Shown here in pieces: positions 24,215 to 37,361 of a DNA stretch of 64,000 nt. The translations under genes were made by a program, and so were the position numbers. How positions within the stretch are numbered: position 1 is the first letter of the stretch; each line of letters starts with the position of its first letter. The stretch is from Antilocapra americana (taxonomy: Eukaryota; Chordata; Mammalia; Artiodactyla; Antilocapridae). The stretch lies in contig ML664161.1 in NCBI GenBank assembly GCA_007570785.1, positions 44,354,418 through 44,418,417 on the forward strand. Direction: 5' to 3'. Under the pieces are notes generated by a model. That model had not been told where the DNA came from and made no database searches. It saw nothing but the letters and a program-made list of their open reading frames with translations.

Positions 24215-24455
24215 AACTATCATTCACTGAGCAATGCCTCCTGTAAGCCACAATCCATAATTTGCCTGATTTGATATAAGTCTCACAATGGCCCTGTACG
24301 GTAGGTGTACAACCAACTTATTTTATAAATGAGAAAATTAAAGCTCAGAGTGATTTAATATTTTGTCTAAGATCACACAGATGGCAAATCAGAGAGTCAA
24401 GATTTGAATGAAGTCTGGCTGAATCTTAAAATTCTTTTCATTCTACTATACTGAT
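24215..24455 (-). mobile_element. MIR SINE remnant
   Basis: Reversed MIR features: CAATGGCCCTGTACGGTAGG, TTTTATAAATGAGAAAATTA, AGATCACACAGATGGCAAAT and GATTTGAATGAAGTCTGGCT. Confidence 0.82.
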
Positions 24456-24769
24456 TTAAATAAGTTAAGGTGGAATAACCAATGGACTACTGTGCAGCCA
24501 TTAAAAGTGATAATTAGATCAAGTAACAACATGAAAAATGTTTAAAATATATTAAGGAAAAAACAGATCTCATTTTGTTAAAAGCATTCAAGCACTTGGG
24601 TGAGGGGCCTAGAAGGGAACATGAAACAAATAAAAGCAGTTGATTTGAAAATGTGAAGGAAGTAGGACTGATTTTTTTTCTCCTTTTGAGTTCAGTTAAA
24701 AACAAACAAGCAAATGAGCTAACAAGACTCACATCTTTGATAACTTCTGAAACTTGAAATATGACTAAA

Positions 24770-25170
24770 TAAGGTTCAAACTCCTTCACACAACCTTGCA
24801 GGCTCTTTATAACTGGGCTGCAGTCAACCTTCACCTTGTCTTCCTCCCACAAGTCCTAAATGCTGGGCAAGCTGCTTTTTCACACTTTCCTTCTCCCAGA
24901 ACCATCTTCTTCTCCCTTCATTATCCTTCAAAACTGACTTCCACATCACTGTATAATGCCTCCAGTGACTATTTCTCATCCCAGTTTCTAGAGCAGTTTG
25001 CATACCCACTGCAACATTTCTATGATGATATGTGGATTTGTCTATTTGTGATGTGTCTCTTTTCCCAGAGTATAAACTTCCTGAAGGCAAGGATGTGTCC
25101 AATTTATCTCAGTAACCCTAGCATGCAGAAAAGCCTTGGGACATCAGGGGCTCAATGTCTGCTGAACCAA
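24770..25170 (+). mobile_element. L2 LINE 3' remnant
   Basis: Word order fits the L2 end: CAAACTCCTTCACACAACC, TCCTTCAAAACTGACTTCC, AGTATAAACTTCCTGAAGGC, AAGGATGTGTCC, CAGTAACCCTAGCATG and GGGGCTCAATGTCTGCTG. Diverged, as usual for L2. Confidence 0.8.
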
Positions 25171-27617
25171 AGGGTTTATTCAGATTAGAAATTTGGGATT
25201 GAGAAAAAATGTTAATCTGACCCATGAACCTATAGAAGGAATGCACAGAGACACATTTATCAGTGGTGGAACCAAGGGGTTTTTCTACAGGGAAACGACT
25301 TTAATGGTGGCCTTTATTTTTTAAACCCAAATGGCCCTTGGATGAGTAGGCAGCCCTTGTGGAAGGCCAAGTGCCCAAGTACATGCTCTTAAGGTTTCAC
25401 TCAAGAGCCTCCTTTGTTCTCCTCCTTATCTCTTCTCCCAAAACAAACACCCAACTAAGCCTCAAACTTCAGGCTTCCTGTAGCCCCTGAACTGCAAGGA
25501 ATCTCATCTAGGATGATACTGTGATTGGGTTTCATCTAGCCAGTGTCAACATGGCCTGAGCTTAAGGCCAGGGTGGAAGAAGGCAAGCAGAGAGGGATGT
25601 GAGAAGGAGAAAGAAAGCTGTTAAGCGAGAAAGAGGTCAAGTTCAGGCCTGAACAGAAAGCATGAGGAGGGTAAGGAGAGATGAGAGCAGAGATGTGGGT
25701 AAGGCCACTGAATATGCTGAGCACATACTCTGTGCAGTGCCCAGCCCAGTGCTAGGGCGCACACACATGATCACTTTCACAGCCCAGGGAGTGCTACTGT
25801 TCCCTTTAGAGATGGGGAGAGAGGTTATTAAAACCCCTCTTGATGCTTTACCACAAAAGAACATTAGGGCTCATCTGAAATTTGTATCACAGACAGAGCT
25901 TCTCTCCTAAGTGACAACACTGAACCCTGCAGGATCAGGTACTGAAAAACCTTGGGTTTGGCTAGCAGCTCTGCTACTTCCACCCTTGATAGGGGGTGCC
26001 TTTGGGTAAATTGCTTAGTATTTTCTACTGAAAGCCACTCACTGCAGGTCTAACTTCACACAGTGGCATTGCCACCTGGTGGGCTTTGAGATTAATGTCC
26101 TTTAAGACTTAAGGACATGTTGCATTTGAACTCCAGACACGTGTGCTATGTTCTCTTTGCTCATTGTTCCTCATAAACTGTACACAATGAAGCAACGGCC
26201 TGATGTTGCTGCCCTACCACACATGCATCCGAAGTTCGAGAAATATTCTTTGTTGGAAAAAAGCAGTAACAGTTCCATTCTATAGTGCTTCACAGAACCT
26301 CACAATAGCCTGATGAGATAGGAGATCCTCAGATGGTGCTATCATTCCCAAGTTTGTGGCAACACAATTCTAGCCTCTCCATCTCCACCCAACGCTAGTC
26401 AACATTTATATCACTTAAGCTAATAACCTCTCCTGCCATCCCCCCGTTTATGCCCTCTCACTGCACTTTCTTGATGATGATAATGACGATAATGATGATA
26501 ATTTCTCTGTGGTGTCTCTACTTGTTCGCAGAGAAAAGGGAAAGATCCCTGTCAGACAGCAGGTCATTTGGGACAAGAAGTTACGGAGAAGTGTTTATAG
26601 AAAGGGAAACACACCCTCAACCCCTCTGTGACCTTCCCCTCACTCCCAGCCCCAGAATGGAGCCCACGTCCAACCTCACTGGTTAGCGCACAAAGCCACA
26701 ACAACCCACCTGCTCTTTTTGCACCTACCTGTTTCTAGTTACAGCCTATGGCCCAGGCTACGGCCACACAAGTAAACAATAAAGTAAAATGGTTAAGAGT
26801 GACTGGAGAGGAAACAGGAGCATCCACCTCCGAGGCTTTCGATGTTCATGGCTGATGCGAGAGCCAACGTAAAAGGAGTTAATTAGAGCTCCGGTAGACT
26901 GCAGCACAGTACGTGAACCAGTCCCAGACCCAAACGGCACTTAAGGCAGATCTTAACAGCTTAAGTCCTATCTCTTAGGACAAGGGCTTCGGACAAGTGA
27001 GCCATGTGTGAACACAAACTGCTATCGTAAGCCAGCTGAAGAGAAGCCCGGAACACAGATTCCGCTGAAAGATGCCCACTGAGACAATGGAGCCCTGGGA
27101 AGAACAGGATGTATTATCCCAGGAAATACACCTGAGAGCAAGTCTGCAACATGCACAGAACCACAGAAAAGGCATTTTTCACAAACGATCCAGAAAATAA
27201 CAGGATTTGGCTCCAAAGAACCAGACAAGGCTGCTCTGTCTAGTGTTCATGTTGAGCGGAACAGATAAAACAGCTGGCAATGCCAAAGTCACTCCTGATG
27301 AGAGGTACAAGCCCCAGGGTAGGCTCAGGGCAGAATTCAGGTCAGTTCAGCAAAACCATACTAAGCACCCACTAGGTGCCTCACACTGTATGGAGGGTGG
27401 AGGAGACGAGGAGAAAACCGGGCAGTTTTCCATCCTTAAAGGACTTGGAACCTAGTCAACATTCACTTTGACAACATCTTTATATTTTACTCAATGCAGC
27501 AGGGCCTCAAGAAAAGATCAAAGACAGACCGGGTTTTATAAAGTGCAGGCAAAGAACCAGAACTACTAGCAAAGGCATCAGCCATGACAAAAAAATGTGG
27601 CACACGCTTGACACATG

Positions 27618-27637
27618 CACACACACACGTGTGTGTA
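27618..27637. repeat. Palindromic CA/GT repeat
   Basis: An ACACACACAC run flips to GTGTGTGTAC around a central ACGT, so the short microsatellite is self-complementary. Confidence 0.85.
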
Positions 27638-28089
27638 CACTCAGGCCCAGCAGAGCACAGAAGGTCAGTCCTCCAACTGAGTCCTTTTCACAAGTCCTAA
27701 AAGAATCCCCCTTTCCCATTGTCCATGCTCATTCCTAGCATAGTCCTGGGAGATTTGTCAAAATACATCCCTTAAAGTAGGTAAGAGGCTTAGAGCTAAT
27801 GGAAGCCTACGGGGACTTCTGAAGCCTCAGCTTTGTCATCATCACTTCTCACACTGTTTTGTACCTTATTTATATCAAGTCTTTCTCCTGGACACATACT
27901 CTATTATGTGAATGAATGTTTGCTAAGCTGTAAAGACCTACCTCCAAGATCTTTTCTGACTCCATTTGGTATTGGAATTTGGATCTGAACCCCGAGGGCT
28001 GCTTCTGCTGCAAAGCAGAGCTTGAGTTGGGAAGGAGATGCATGGGTGTCTGAGATCGCCCTCCCTCTAGGAGCCCGTGCGAGCATGTA

Positions 28090-28280
28090 TGGTCAGTCAT
28101 GTCCAACTCTGAGACCCCATAGACTGTAGCCCTGCTAGGCTCCCCTGTTCATGGAATTTGCCAGGCAAGAATACTGGAGTGCATGTGCCGTTTCCTCCTC
28201 CAGGAATCTTCCCAACCTAGGGATGGAACCTGCACTCTGCTGCGTCTCCTGCATTGGCAGACGGACAGGGTCTTCCCTGT
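28090..28280 (-). mobile_element. Bov-tA SINE
   Basis: Reverse copy from GGTCAGTCATGTCCAACTC to GCATTGGCAGACGGAC. The tRNA-head end is altered (ACAGGGTCTTCCCTG in place of the usual CCACCAGGGAAGCC). Confidence 0.93.
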
Positions 28281-29517
28281 TATAGCATTCAAACATCAGG
28301 GGGGTGGAGGTGGGCTTGCTGAGGAGGAGGGGGGAAGAGAGTGTGAGGAGAAGTAGGCACCCAAGGAAACTGGCTTCCCTTTCTTTGCTAGGCACATCCC
28401 CAGCATCCACTCTACGTCAGGCAGCAGCTGGGCCAGCAGCTCTTGTCACACTACACTTATCGGTGGAAGCACCATCATGTTAATTGTTTACTGGCTACTG
28501 GACCAAAGGCTTCAGGGATCAGGAATGCCGGTGATCTTATTACCAGGGCATCTTCAGTGTCTAACACTAGGTATTCAGCAAAGAGCTGCTGAGTGTGTGA
28601 ATAACAGCTGGAGACACAAAAGTGAAAGGGTATGGTAGAGAGGAGAGAAAAGTGTAGTGACATAGTCAAGAGGGAACTCTTTCTTAGGACTTTGAGGGGT
28701 GTTGAAAATACTGATTTACTCTGTTAGGCAGCATAATTACCACCAATTCCAACTAAGCGGCCACCTGCAGTTGATTTCTATGCCCCGTCCTCATGATTAA
28801 GCAACCAAGGCCCCACACCCGTACCTTCCTCAAGACTCAAAATTGGTCTCAGGTTCTGTGACCCAGAGTGATGAGACTCAGGCTGCCACTTCGTGACCTG
28901 TGTGCTTCTGGGGCTGATTTAAGCCAAGTGCTGGGCAAGACCAGCCCCAACTCCAACACAAAGACACACATGTCCCCCCTTACCAAGCTCCTGCGTGCCA
29001 CCAGGAAATCTGAAGCATTCAACTGAAAAGCTGAGCCACGGGGCAAAATGGCTGACCTGCTAAGTCAGGGCCCTGAGGGGATCGGAAGCTGCCTCTCTTC
29101 AGTTGGCCTCTGACCCAACTGCACTGTGAAACTGGCAAGGTCTCCCCTAGACTCTCCTGCAAGCAGGAAACCCTGACCCGGACATTCAGGAGGAGGCATT
29201 TTGACACACAGGACAATAACATCTCTCACACAAGAATGCTGAAGCAAAAACATCACATTAGCAAATCATCTAGAGTAACAATTGGTACGAAGCAGCTTTT
29301 CAATAAATGACAGCAACATATTCATTCTGAGTAACTTCCTTCAGGGTTACTTAAGGAAGGACTTCCATTAGTCTGATTCCCTGTTGCAGATTCGCCCCTG
29401 CTATTTCAACAAAAGAGGTTTAATAACAGGTAAATAACCTCAGGGGCCAGACCCTGCCACCCAGGCTTGGCAGGCACCCTGCTCTGGGCATGCACACTCA
29501 GTGCCTCTGCGACAGGC

Positions 29518-29518
<1 letters not shown>

Positions 29519-29552
<34 letters not shown>
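29519..29552. repeat. (AC)17 microsatellite
   Basis: Uninterrupted AC dinucleotides, 34 nt, followed by GTGTGCACATGCG. Likely length-polymorphic. Confidence 0.97.
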
Positions 29553-29555
<3 letters not shown>

Positions 29556-30451
29556 TGCACATGCGCTAACACAGCAAACAACCCCAGTTCTCCAGCTGGT
29601 ACGTAAGCTTTAGCATCATGACAGTTTACTTTTTTCCTATCTGACCTCATACAAACAGACTTTCTTCACCTCTCTGACCCCCAAATATACACATTCATTC
29701 CCTCACCCACCCCCAATCTTCCTCACTTAGAAAGCTCTTTTAAACCACCTAAAACTTAAAATAAATACCAATCTGGAAACCTGAAGCATGCTCCAGTCCA
29801 ACCGCCTGTGCTTGTCTTCTGCTGGAAGCCTGAGACCCCAACTCCCGTCAGCTCTCCCCAACTTGTGAAGCCCAGTGGCCTGGGAGCAGGGCTGACACAC
29901 GCAGAGAAAACAAACATGTGGCATCATGCCAGCTGGGTCCGGCACCAGTGTTTATAGCCTAGCGAAGTGTGTGGGGGAGGGGGGCGGGCGACGTGTGGAA
30001 GGGTTGGGCCGGGCTCCACAGCTGTGGAGGATCCCTGCCGACGCTCCACAGGCCCAGGTGCACGCCATCCTGTGTGACTAATACCAGGGCTGTGCTGGAG
30101 CCTCCCAGGGCAGTCTACACGTTACTAGAGCCTCAGCATCTATCACGCCCTTGGCACCTAGTAGGAGCATCAGTTTTGTTAATGAAATGAACAGATGAGC
30201 TTTTTTCTTCCTGCCTACCCCATGAGGCTGCAGTTGGAGGAGCAGGAGTAGGTGGAGGGAAGGTTGGTAAGGAATGCCTAAAACAGCGCTTCTAAAAACC
30301 TATCAGTGGTCAAAATGTGCTAGCAAAAAGAATTCAGGGAAACCCTGTTAAGAAAATCAAATTAGGTTTCTTTAGTGCAGGCCTTGTCAGAGCCTTTAAT
30401 ATGCTATTACATGTTGCGAATCATCAAGAGGGGGACTAAGGCTGAACTCAC

Positions 30452-30504
30452 TTAACCACAGGCCTGGACTGATTTGACCACAGGCCTGGACTGACTTGAC
30501 CACA
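30452..30504. repeat. 22-bp tandem repeat, about 2.4 copies
   Basis: The unit TT(A/G)ACCACAGGCCTGGACTGA plus one or two bases occurs at 30452-30473 and 30474-30495. A third partial copy, TTGACCACA, follows. Confidence 0.88.
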
Positions 30505-30599
30505 CTACTCTTTTTTCTCAGAGTACCATTGGTGAGGAGAATTTCATCAAATACACTTTGGGAAATGTTGGCCTAAGAGGTTCCTGGAGAATATCCCAA

Positions 30600-30835
30600 A
30601 AGCAATTTGTAAAACAGCATCCCATGTTTGTAATTTTTAAAAATCACATGTGAATATGTGGTGTACAGCTATTTGGGTTGTCCCAGGATAAGGTCAGGAG
30701 ACACTTAAATGTTAACAACAGTTGTTTCTGAGGAGTAGGAGATTTGCACTTTTTATGTTAAATACTTCAGAAACATTCAAAGTGGGTACATAGTTATCAC
30801 TTTTGTAATTAAAAACATAAATTAAAAAAAAAACT
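30600..30835 (+). mobile_element. Old L1-type 3' remnant
   Basis: GTTGTTTCTGAGGAGTAGGA, TTTGCACTTTTTATGTTAAA and TTATCACTTTTGTAATTAAA, with an A-rich end, resemble old LINE 3' sequence. Limits and subfamily are uncertain. Confidence 0.45.
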
Positions 30836-31384
30836 GTCCCCAAATATTATCACATCATCACTGAAAGTGTATCCTCCCCTGGGCCTGGGATCTCATTTCC
30901 TAACAACTCCTTAGGCTATAAAATGTTGCTTTTTACTCCATGATCACAACTATAGAGTTTCCTGCACCCATTTCTAAAGTCAATTCCTCTGGCTTGTAAA
31001 GAACCCCTCCCCTAATTCCAGGATTCTGTTGCTTCCACACAAGATGGACAAGTATTTTGGAAAAAACAAAAACACATTTAATATTCTTTTAACAACCTTC
31101 ACAAACCTGAAATTTACTTTGTTTAGTAGGTTATATAAAATATCCATCGCACATTTAGTTTGCTGAAATTATGATGCTGGGTGTATTAACATTTAAAGAC
31201 TGCCTTTCTTTTTTCCTGATAAATCACTAATTTCCTAATTTAACTGATTTGTAAATGTAATTAAAAGTCATCCTGATTTAGTGAACATAACACACCAGGT
31301 TCTGTCGCAATATGAGGTTATTGCAAATATTCAGAATCAGAAGAAATATTCAATCTTAGCGTAAAAGAGTATATGACAATTTGT

Positions 31385-31770
31385 TGAGTTACTACGTGTG
31401 AGGCAATGTGCACAGTGTCTAACCTCTACCTCTGTGAAGTGAAAGTATTAGTCACTCAGTCATGTCTGATATCTTGGGGACCCCGTGGACTGTAGCCTGC
31501 CAGGCTCCTCTGTCCATGGAATTCTCCAGGCAAGAATACTAGAGTGGGTTGCCATTTCCTTCTCCAGGGGATCTTCATGATCCAGGGACAGAACCTGTCT
31601 CCTGCATTGGCAGGCAGATTCTTTACCGTCCGAGCCACCAGGGGGATCTACCTCTGTGAAGGAGGTAGTACTGTCATCCCCATTCTACAGATGCAGCAAC
31701 TGAGGCCTAGAGACCTTACGCATCTTGCTCAAGGAAAGGAATCAAAGCCAAAGTTATCTATTTCCTCTGC
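31385..31770 (-). mobile_element. MIR remnant split by a Bov-tA
   Basis: Left piece: GTTGAGTTACTACGTGTGAG and GCAATGTGCACAGTGTCTAA. Right piece: CTGTCATCCCCATTCTACAG, ATGCAGCAACTGAGGCCTAG and ATCTTGCTCAAGG. The two join cleanly once the SINE and one copy of the CTACCTCTGTGAAG duplication are removed. Confidence 0.8.
31440..31647 (-). mobile_element. Bov-tA SINE with 14-bp target-site duplication
   Basis: Reverse copy from TGAAAGTATTAGTCACTCAG to CGAGCCACCAGGGGG. It is flanked by CTACCTCTGTGAAG at 31426-31439 and 31648-31661. Confidence 0.96.
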
Positions 31771-33455
31771 CTGCTGTCTTGGAGTCTTTGATAGACTCAA
31801 GCAGGCAAACCAAAAAGGGAAATTGAGGAAGGCTGAAAAAAAATAAACAAACCCCAAATCAGTCTAGGTTGGAGTCATGCACTAGCCACCATGTTTCGGG
31901 AGGGATTGGTTCAACAGGTCCCACAATGCACTCTGTAACCAGGTTCTGAAGATGCACTGTCCCCCACCCCACTGAGTCAGTCCTGAGGTCTGAGCACCTC
32001 AATCCCATCCAAAAGTTGGCAGCAGCCCACTGAGTCTGGATCCAAGTAATATGCACCAGCATGTAGTGAGAGACAATAAAATTCTTCCATTTCTTAATCT
32101 GGCCTCTCTCATCTTCCTCCTGTTCTTACACAATAACCATAAGACTGGAGGTTCCATCGCAGGCTGCGTAGAACAATCATACAGGGATACTAAAACACAT
32201 CAATGCCTGAGTAGCACCTCAGGCAAATTCAGTAAGAACCTGTAGCGATGGGGCCCAGGTGTCAGCATTTTCAGACCTCTCTCCTGGAAACTGTAATGTG
32301 GAGCCAGGGTTGGGAACCGGTGGAAGTCTCTGCCATGGATGTGTGGGTCATTGGGACAATGAAGGGCTTCCAGAAAAGCCCTGGCTGCACTGGACACCAT
32401 GGTTGAAATTGTGGAATTGTGAGCTTTGTATAAAGATGTTCCCTGCTGTATTATTTTTAGAGAAATTTTTGCCATTTTTAAAGCTAAGAAAGAATTTTAT
32501 TGTACAAATTGAATATCTTAATATATTTTAATGAGTAAAACATTTTCTCACTGTTTCTCTCAGCTCTTTCCAGATATTTTCTGGACTTTAAGAGTCCTAG
32601 TTTTCTCCTCTTTCCACAGAAATAAAAACCCCAAAAGGAGACCACCACTGCAAAGAGCACCTGCTTTGGAGGCCAAGACAACTTCCATGGTAGAAGATAC
32701 TCCAACAGGTCCCTGGGCCATAGTCACCTCTGCTGGGGCCACCCCCACTTTGGGGGGGCAGGGAGGTTAGCAGGAGATTAGCAGTTTTCCAAGCAAATGC
32801 ACATGTTAGCGTTTGTGCATGAAAACCTGAAATGCCATTCCCTTAACAAACTCAGAACAGTCTCAGGGGCTCACAGACCACCAGGAAGCAGAACAGGTGT
32901 GGGCCATCTAGGGTCCCACATCCGCTTGACACCAGATTGCACCAGAGGGCTTTGGCTCCCCAGGAACTGGCTTTCTGACATCCCAAAGGGCTAACAATTT
33001 AGCCCTCCCCAAGGAACGGATTTTCAGTTTGGCCCCTGCCGGGAAGGAGACAGCTCCCCACCCCCACCTTGGAGATGTGGGTCCCACCCCGCCCCTACCC
33101 ATCTGCGGTCCTCCCACTCCAGGAATGAAGCTGCTGCTGCCCGGCATATACCCAGACTGGTTTCATCTCCTTCCAAATCCATTTTGTGTCTTAACTTCTG
33201 CCAAGAATAAAAATTAAACCACTCACACACACATCATGCGTGTATGGGAGGGGAGGACAGAGCTGGAAGTTTAAACTGAAAAAGACCAGGCAGGGAATGG
33301 GAGGGGTAGGTCCCTGATGAAAGTCAGGGCTTGAGACCTCCCTGGGGTCTGTGTGGGTCCTGGAACACCCTGCCTGAGGCCCCTGTTGGTAAACACCCAG
33401 GGTCAGGCCTGAGGGGGTTGCAGCATCACCCCTCTAGTGGCTCCAGTACCCGTTT

Positions 33456-33478
33456 CACACACACACACACACACACAC
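33456..33478. repeat. (CA)n microsatellite
   Basis: About 11 CA units, followed by a C-rich tract CCCCCGCCCGGGGGG. Confidence 0.95.
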
Positions 33479-33914
33479 CCCCGCCCGGGGGGCCACAGAG
33501 CAGCTGAGCTACGCAGCACTCCATAGGCCAGAAGCAGACTCTGGTCCTCACACTCGGATGGGCCAGCTTCTTGCCAACCCCCAAATGAATAAAACAGTAC
33601 TTCTGGGCCCTGGTGGTGTAGGTTTGCAGGTGGTGTAGGTCTGCAGGTTTGCAGACTGCTTGTGGTCACCCAGAAAAACGGGGCTGGAGCTGGAGTCGCC
33701 ATGCTTAGACTCCTATCCCCTGACACTCTGGCCTGCAGATGCCTGAACCTGGGGGCCAGGCAGAGAGCAGCTCCAATCCAGCCCTCTCCTTTCTCTCTTA
33801 CTGCTGACTTCTTCCTTCTGGGCAAAACCAGGAGCCCCTGCACTATAGAACACTCACACCTCACCCTTCACCCACTGAAGATCCCTCAGGGTTCAGATAA
33901 CAGCACCTGACTCA

Positions 33915-34116
33915 ACTTGGTGGCTCAGATGGTAAAGAATCTGCCTGCAATGCAGGAAACCCAGGTTCATTCCCTGGGTGGGGAAGATCCCCTGGAGAAG
34001 GGAATGCAACCCACTCCAGTATTCTTGCCTGGACAATCCAGGCAGAGGAGCCTGGCGGGCGGGCTACAGTCCATGGGGGTCACAGAGAGTCGGACACGAC
34101 TGATTGACTAACAATT
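33915..34116 (+). mobile_element. Bov-tA SINE
   Basis: Forward copy from TTGGTGGCTCAGATGGTAAA through AATCTGCCTGCAATGCAGG to GTCGGACACGACTGATTGAC. It has a small duplication, GGCGGGCGGGC, near 34055. Confidence 0.95.
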
Positions 34117-35179
34117 TCACTCACTTTCCTCAACTCTAAACCCCATCAACTGCCTTCTTTCCTCCCCAAATGGTGAACTAAGTACTCACATCACTTACAA
34201 CTGTCCAGATGGAACCCATCCTGACTCATACAATCCCTTGCCTGACACAAGGCAACATGTATTGAGCACTTGTCAGTCCACATGTATTGAGTGTTCATTC
34301 AATATTAAGCTCTGTGGATCCAAAGATAAAGTTGAAGCTTTTTCTTAAGAGCTCAGCATCTGGTAAAGGAGACACACAAACATCTCAGAGCAGCATGGAG
34401 CAACTGAGACTCAAACCCGAGTGCCCTGGACTGGTGTTCTTTCCTTTGCATGCCCTTATTAGGAGGGCATGGGGAGACTGGATCACACACTGCTTTTGGA
34501 AAGGGGATCCTTGTGGCATTCATTTTTGCCCTATCTGCATACAGGGCAGAATAATGAAAACAAAGATTAAAAAAAAAAAAACAACTCTTCTGTTTGTCTT
34601 GAAAATTGTTGAATCTGGATGCTGGGTACACAGAGTTCATGATTCTCTTCTTCCTGCTCTTGTGTATTGTGTATTGAGCTTTTAAATAATACTGAAACTT
34701 GCTTTTTCAATAGGATGACTAGAACAAGATTGTCCCAAACCTTCTCAGTTCTTCACCAGCTTCCAGGACACTCTTCCCCCATGGTCCCCCATGTTACCTC
34801 AATTAAGCCAAACAGCACTGTCAGGCAGGTTTCCACGAGCATCCAGGTTCTAGTAAAGGAGGGCAGTATACCCCTCTTCAATCTTCAAAGGCTCCCCAGT
34901 GCTGGGCCAAAGAGGCAGTCCCACCCCTTTCTTGGGAAAGAATTGTAAACCAGCAGCTTATCTCAAAAGTCAAAGTAGTAATAATCATGATGGCAATAAC
35001 GGTGACATCTGGCACCCACTCTGAGTCAAGAGAGAAGGTAGATAATGCAGTTCAATGACCTCTTGCTTGGACTTGGGAAATAGTCAGAGTCTGGGTTTTA
35101 AGCATCTTAAGGGCCCCAGGCATGGTGCTCAATAATCTGTTGGCTGATCAATTGAAAGGCCACTCTTAAATGATTAAGA

Positions 35180-35518
35180 TTGGTTGGACTGGTTGGATCT
35201 TCTTCCAACCAGTCCATCCTAAAGGAGATCAGTCCTGGGTGTTCATTGGAAGGAATGATGTTGAAGCTGAAACTCCAATACTTTGGCCACCTCATGCGAA
35301 GAGTTGACTCACTAGAAAAGACCCTGATGCTGGGAAGGATTGGGGGCAGGAGGAGAAGAGGACGACAGAGGATGAGATGGCTGGATGGCATCACCGACTC
35401 AATGAACATGGGTTTGGGTGGACTCCAGGAGTTGGTGATGGACAGGGAGGCCTGGTGTGCTGCTATTCATGGGGTCACAAAGAGTCGGACACGACTGAGT
35501 GACTGAACTGAACTGAAG
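35180..35518 (+). mobile_element. BovB LINE, 5'-truncated, with inverted foldback at 5' end
   Basis: The last ~320 bp of BovB: CAGTCCATCCTAAAGGAGA, CTCCAATACTTTGGCCACC, AGAGGATGAGATGGCTGGAT and ending GACTGAACTGAACTGAAG. The duplication TGATTAAGA flanks it (35171-35179 and 35519-35527). The first ~20 bp inside it, including GGACTGGTTGGA (35186-35197), are an inverted copy of the next BovB bases, TCCAACCAGTCC (35204-35215). The partial open frame encodes only the end of the BovB polyprotein. Confidence 0.95.
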
Positions 35519-37082
35519 TGATTAAGAACATGTCTTTGGGGCCATGTGGAAGATATCTGGAGGCACAAACAGCATTGCTCTTGGCAAGGTTTACTGCTGG
35601 GTCTTTAGGGAAGCAGCTCAGTGCAAAACCTCAGTGACTGAAGGGAGGCCAGATGAAGCACACATCATGAGTTTCAGAGGGTGGGAGACAGGTCAGAACC
35701 CCCGCCCAGGGAAGGGTCTCACACCTCATCTTGACTGAGTTTCAAAGAAACAAAGCTTCACTCTCATTTCCCCATCTGGACCATGGGCGTCAGTGCCAGC
35801 ACTTTGATTAACCTCCTTGTGTGGGGAAAATGAGTTCTGCCTGCCTGTCATGGTGGGTCAGGCTGGTCCTCTTACCTCCTGACTTTGAAAGCTGTAGAGC
35901 TCAGCAGTTCGGGAGCCACCCTATTCCATGGCCACGGAGACTTTGTTGAGAGAGGGGAGGAGGGTAGAGATAAGTGAAATTGGGACCCTGCCCTAGTTCC
36001 CACAGGCTTTTTTTCTGGAGAGAAACTACTAGAGAGGATTCAGACTGCCCTGGAGACTTCCTTCCACCAGCATTCACCAGAGCCTCATGTGGCAAGGACC
36101 CCGCCATACCTTCTGGCATAACCTACTCTAACAGGGACCAGGCCATGGGGAGGTCCTGGCATGGCCCCCACAGTACAGAATGCCATTCCTTGTACTAAAG
36201 AGTGTGTTTTAAATATCACAAGATATTTATAAACTCAGTGTTTTTGAGATTTTTTTTTTCACCAAAAAATCAGGGGGAAAAAAGCCCCTGCCTCCCCCAA
36301 ATGCTTTGTCAGATCATGTGTTTATCTTTCAGTTTAGCAGACAAGGCCCCTGCCTGGCTGCACCTATAGAAGCTGGTCTGGGATACCCTGTCAGGACTCT
36401 CACTGTATCTCCTGGGGGGATAGCATGTGAGGGGGTGACTCAGGAGTGAGGGCTGGATTTGGTAGGAAACACAGGTCTCACCCTTGCATGTTGACCGGTT
36501 TTCTGTCCTCAGCCTCCACAGGCAAACTGAAACAAGAGCCAAGGCCTCCCATGTGTGGACGGTCAATAATCAGTTATAGCCTTCCAGACGCCAGAGGAAG
36601 ACCCAGGAAGACAAGAGGGGGCAGGGTGCACCACCCTGATTCCAAAATTCACAACAAAAGCAAGAACAGTTTGTCTGCAGAGAATTCATCTCTGAAGAGT
36701 GTGAGAAGCACTAAATACTCCACTACACTAGTGTTCACCCTCTTGGTATCAAACCTGGACAGGTACTATTAGTCTCCACTTCCACGGGGTACAGGTAGGA
36801 AGAACACCGAATGGCAGGCTGCAGATGGGAGGGTAGGCTCGGCAAAGAGCAAGCCAGAGGAGGAGGTGGGAAGAATTGAGGTCACGGGCGTGGAGTTTCT
36901 ACAGTCTGAGAGCTGACTTTCCAAGCAGGCCGTGTCTTCTTTCTCCTGTGTACTGAACTCTGAGGCACCTGCCTGGTGTCCTTCCGGGTGAGAAGGTATC
37001 AGCTGGCCTCGGCTGTGTTTACTCCACACAGGGAGCAATGAAAGCTGGGGTCTAAGTTTCAGTCCCTGCTCCTCAGGGTTGG

Positions 37083-37361
37083 CTGCTGCTGCTGCTGCTA
37101 AGTCGCTGCAGTAGTGTCCAACTCTGTGCGACTCCAGAGACAGCAGTCCACCAAGCTCCCCTGTCCCTGGGATTCTCCAGGTAAGAACACTGGAGTGGGC
37201 TGCCATTTCCTTCTCCAGTGCATGAAAGTGAAAAGTGAAAGTGAAGTCGCTCAGTCATATCTGACTCTTCGCAACCCCATGGACTGCAGCCTACCAGGCT
37301 CCTCCGTCCATGGGATTTTCCAGGCAAGAGTACTGGAGTGGGGTGCCACTGCCTTCTCCGC
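37083..37361 (-). mobile_element. Bov-A2 dimeric SINE
   Basis: Reverse dimer beginning with GCTGCTGCTGCTGCTAAGTC, a linker of GTGAAAGTGAAAAGTGAAAG type, and second unit ending GCCACTGCCTTCTCC. The (GCT)5 stretch is the element's own AGC-rich 3' end. Confidence 0.95.

Noticed and set aside
35180..35506. BovB-derived open frames as functional reverse transcriptase genes
   Set aside because: All BovB copies in the window are 5'-truncated. The longest (52690-54365) is full of frameshifts and stops, and none contains a whole polymerase plus endonuclease.
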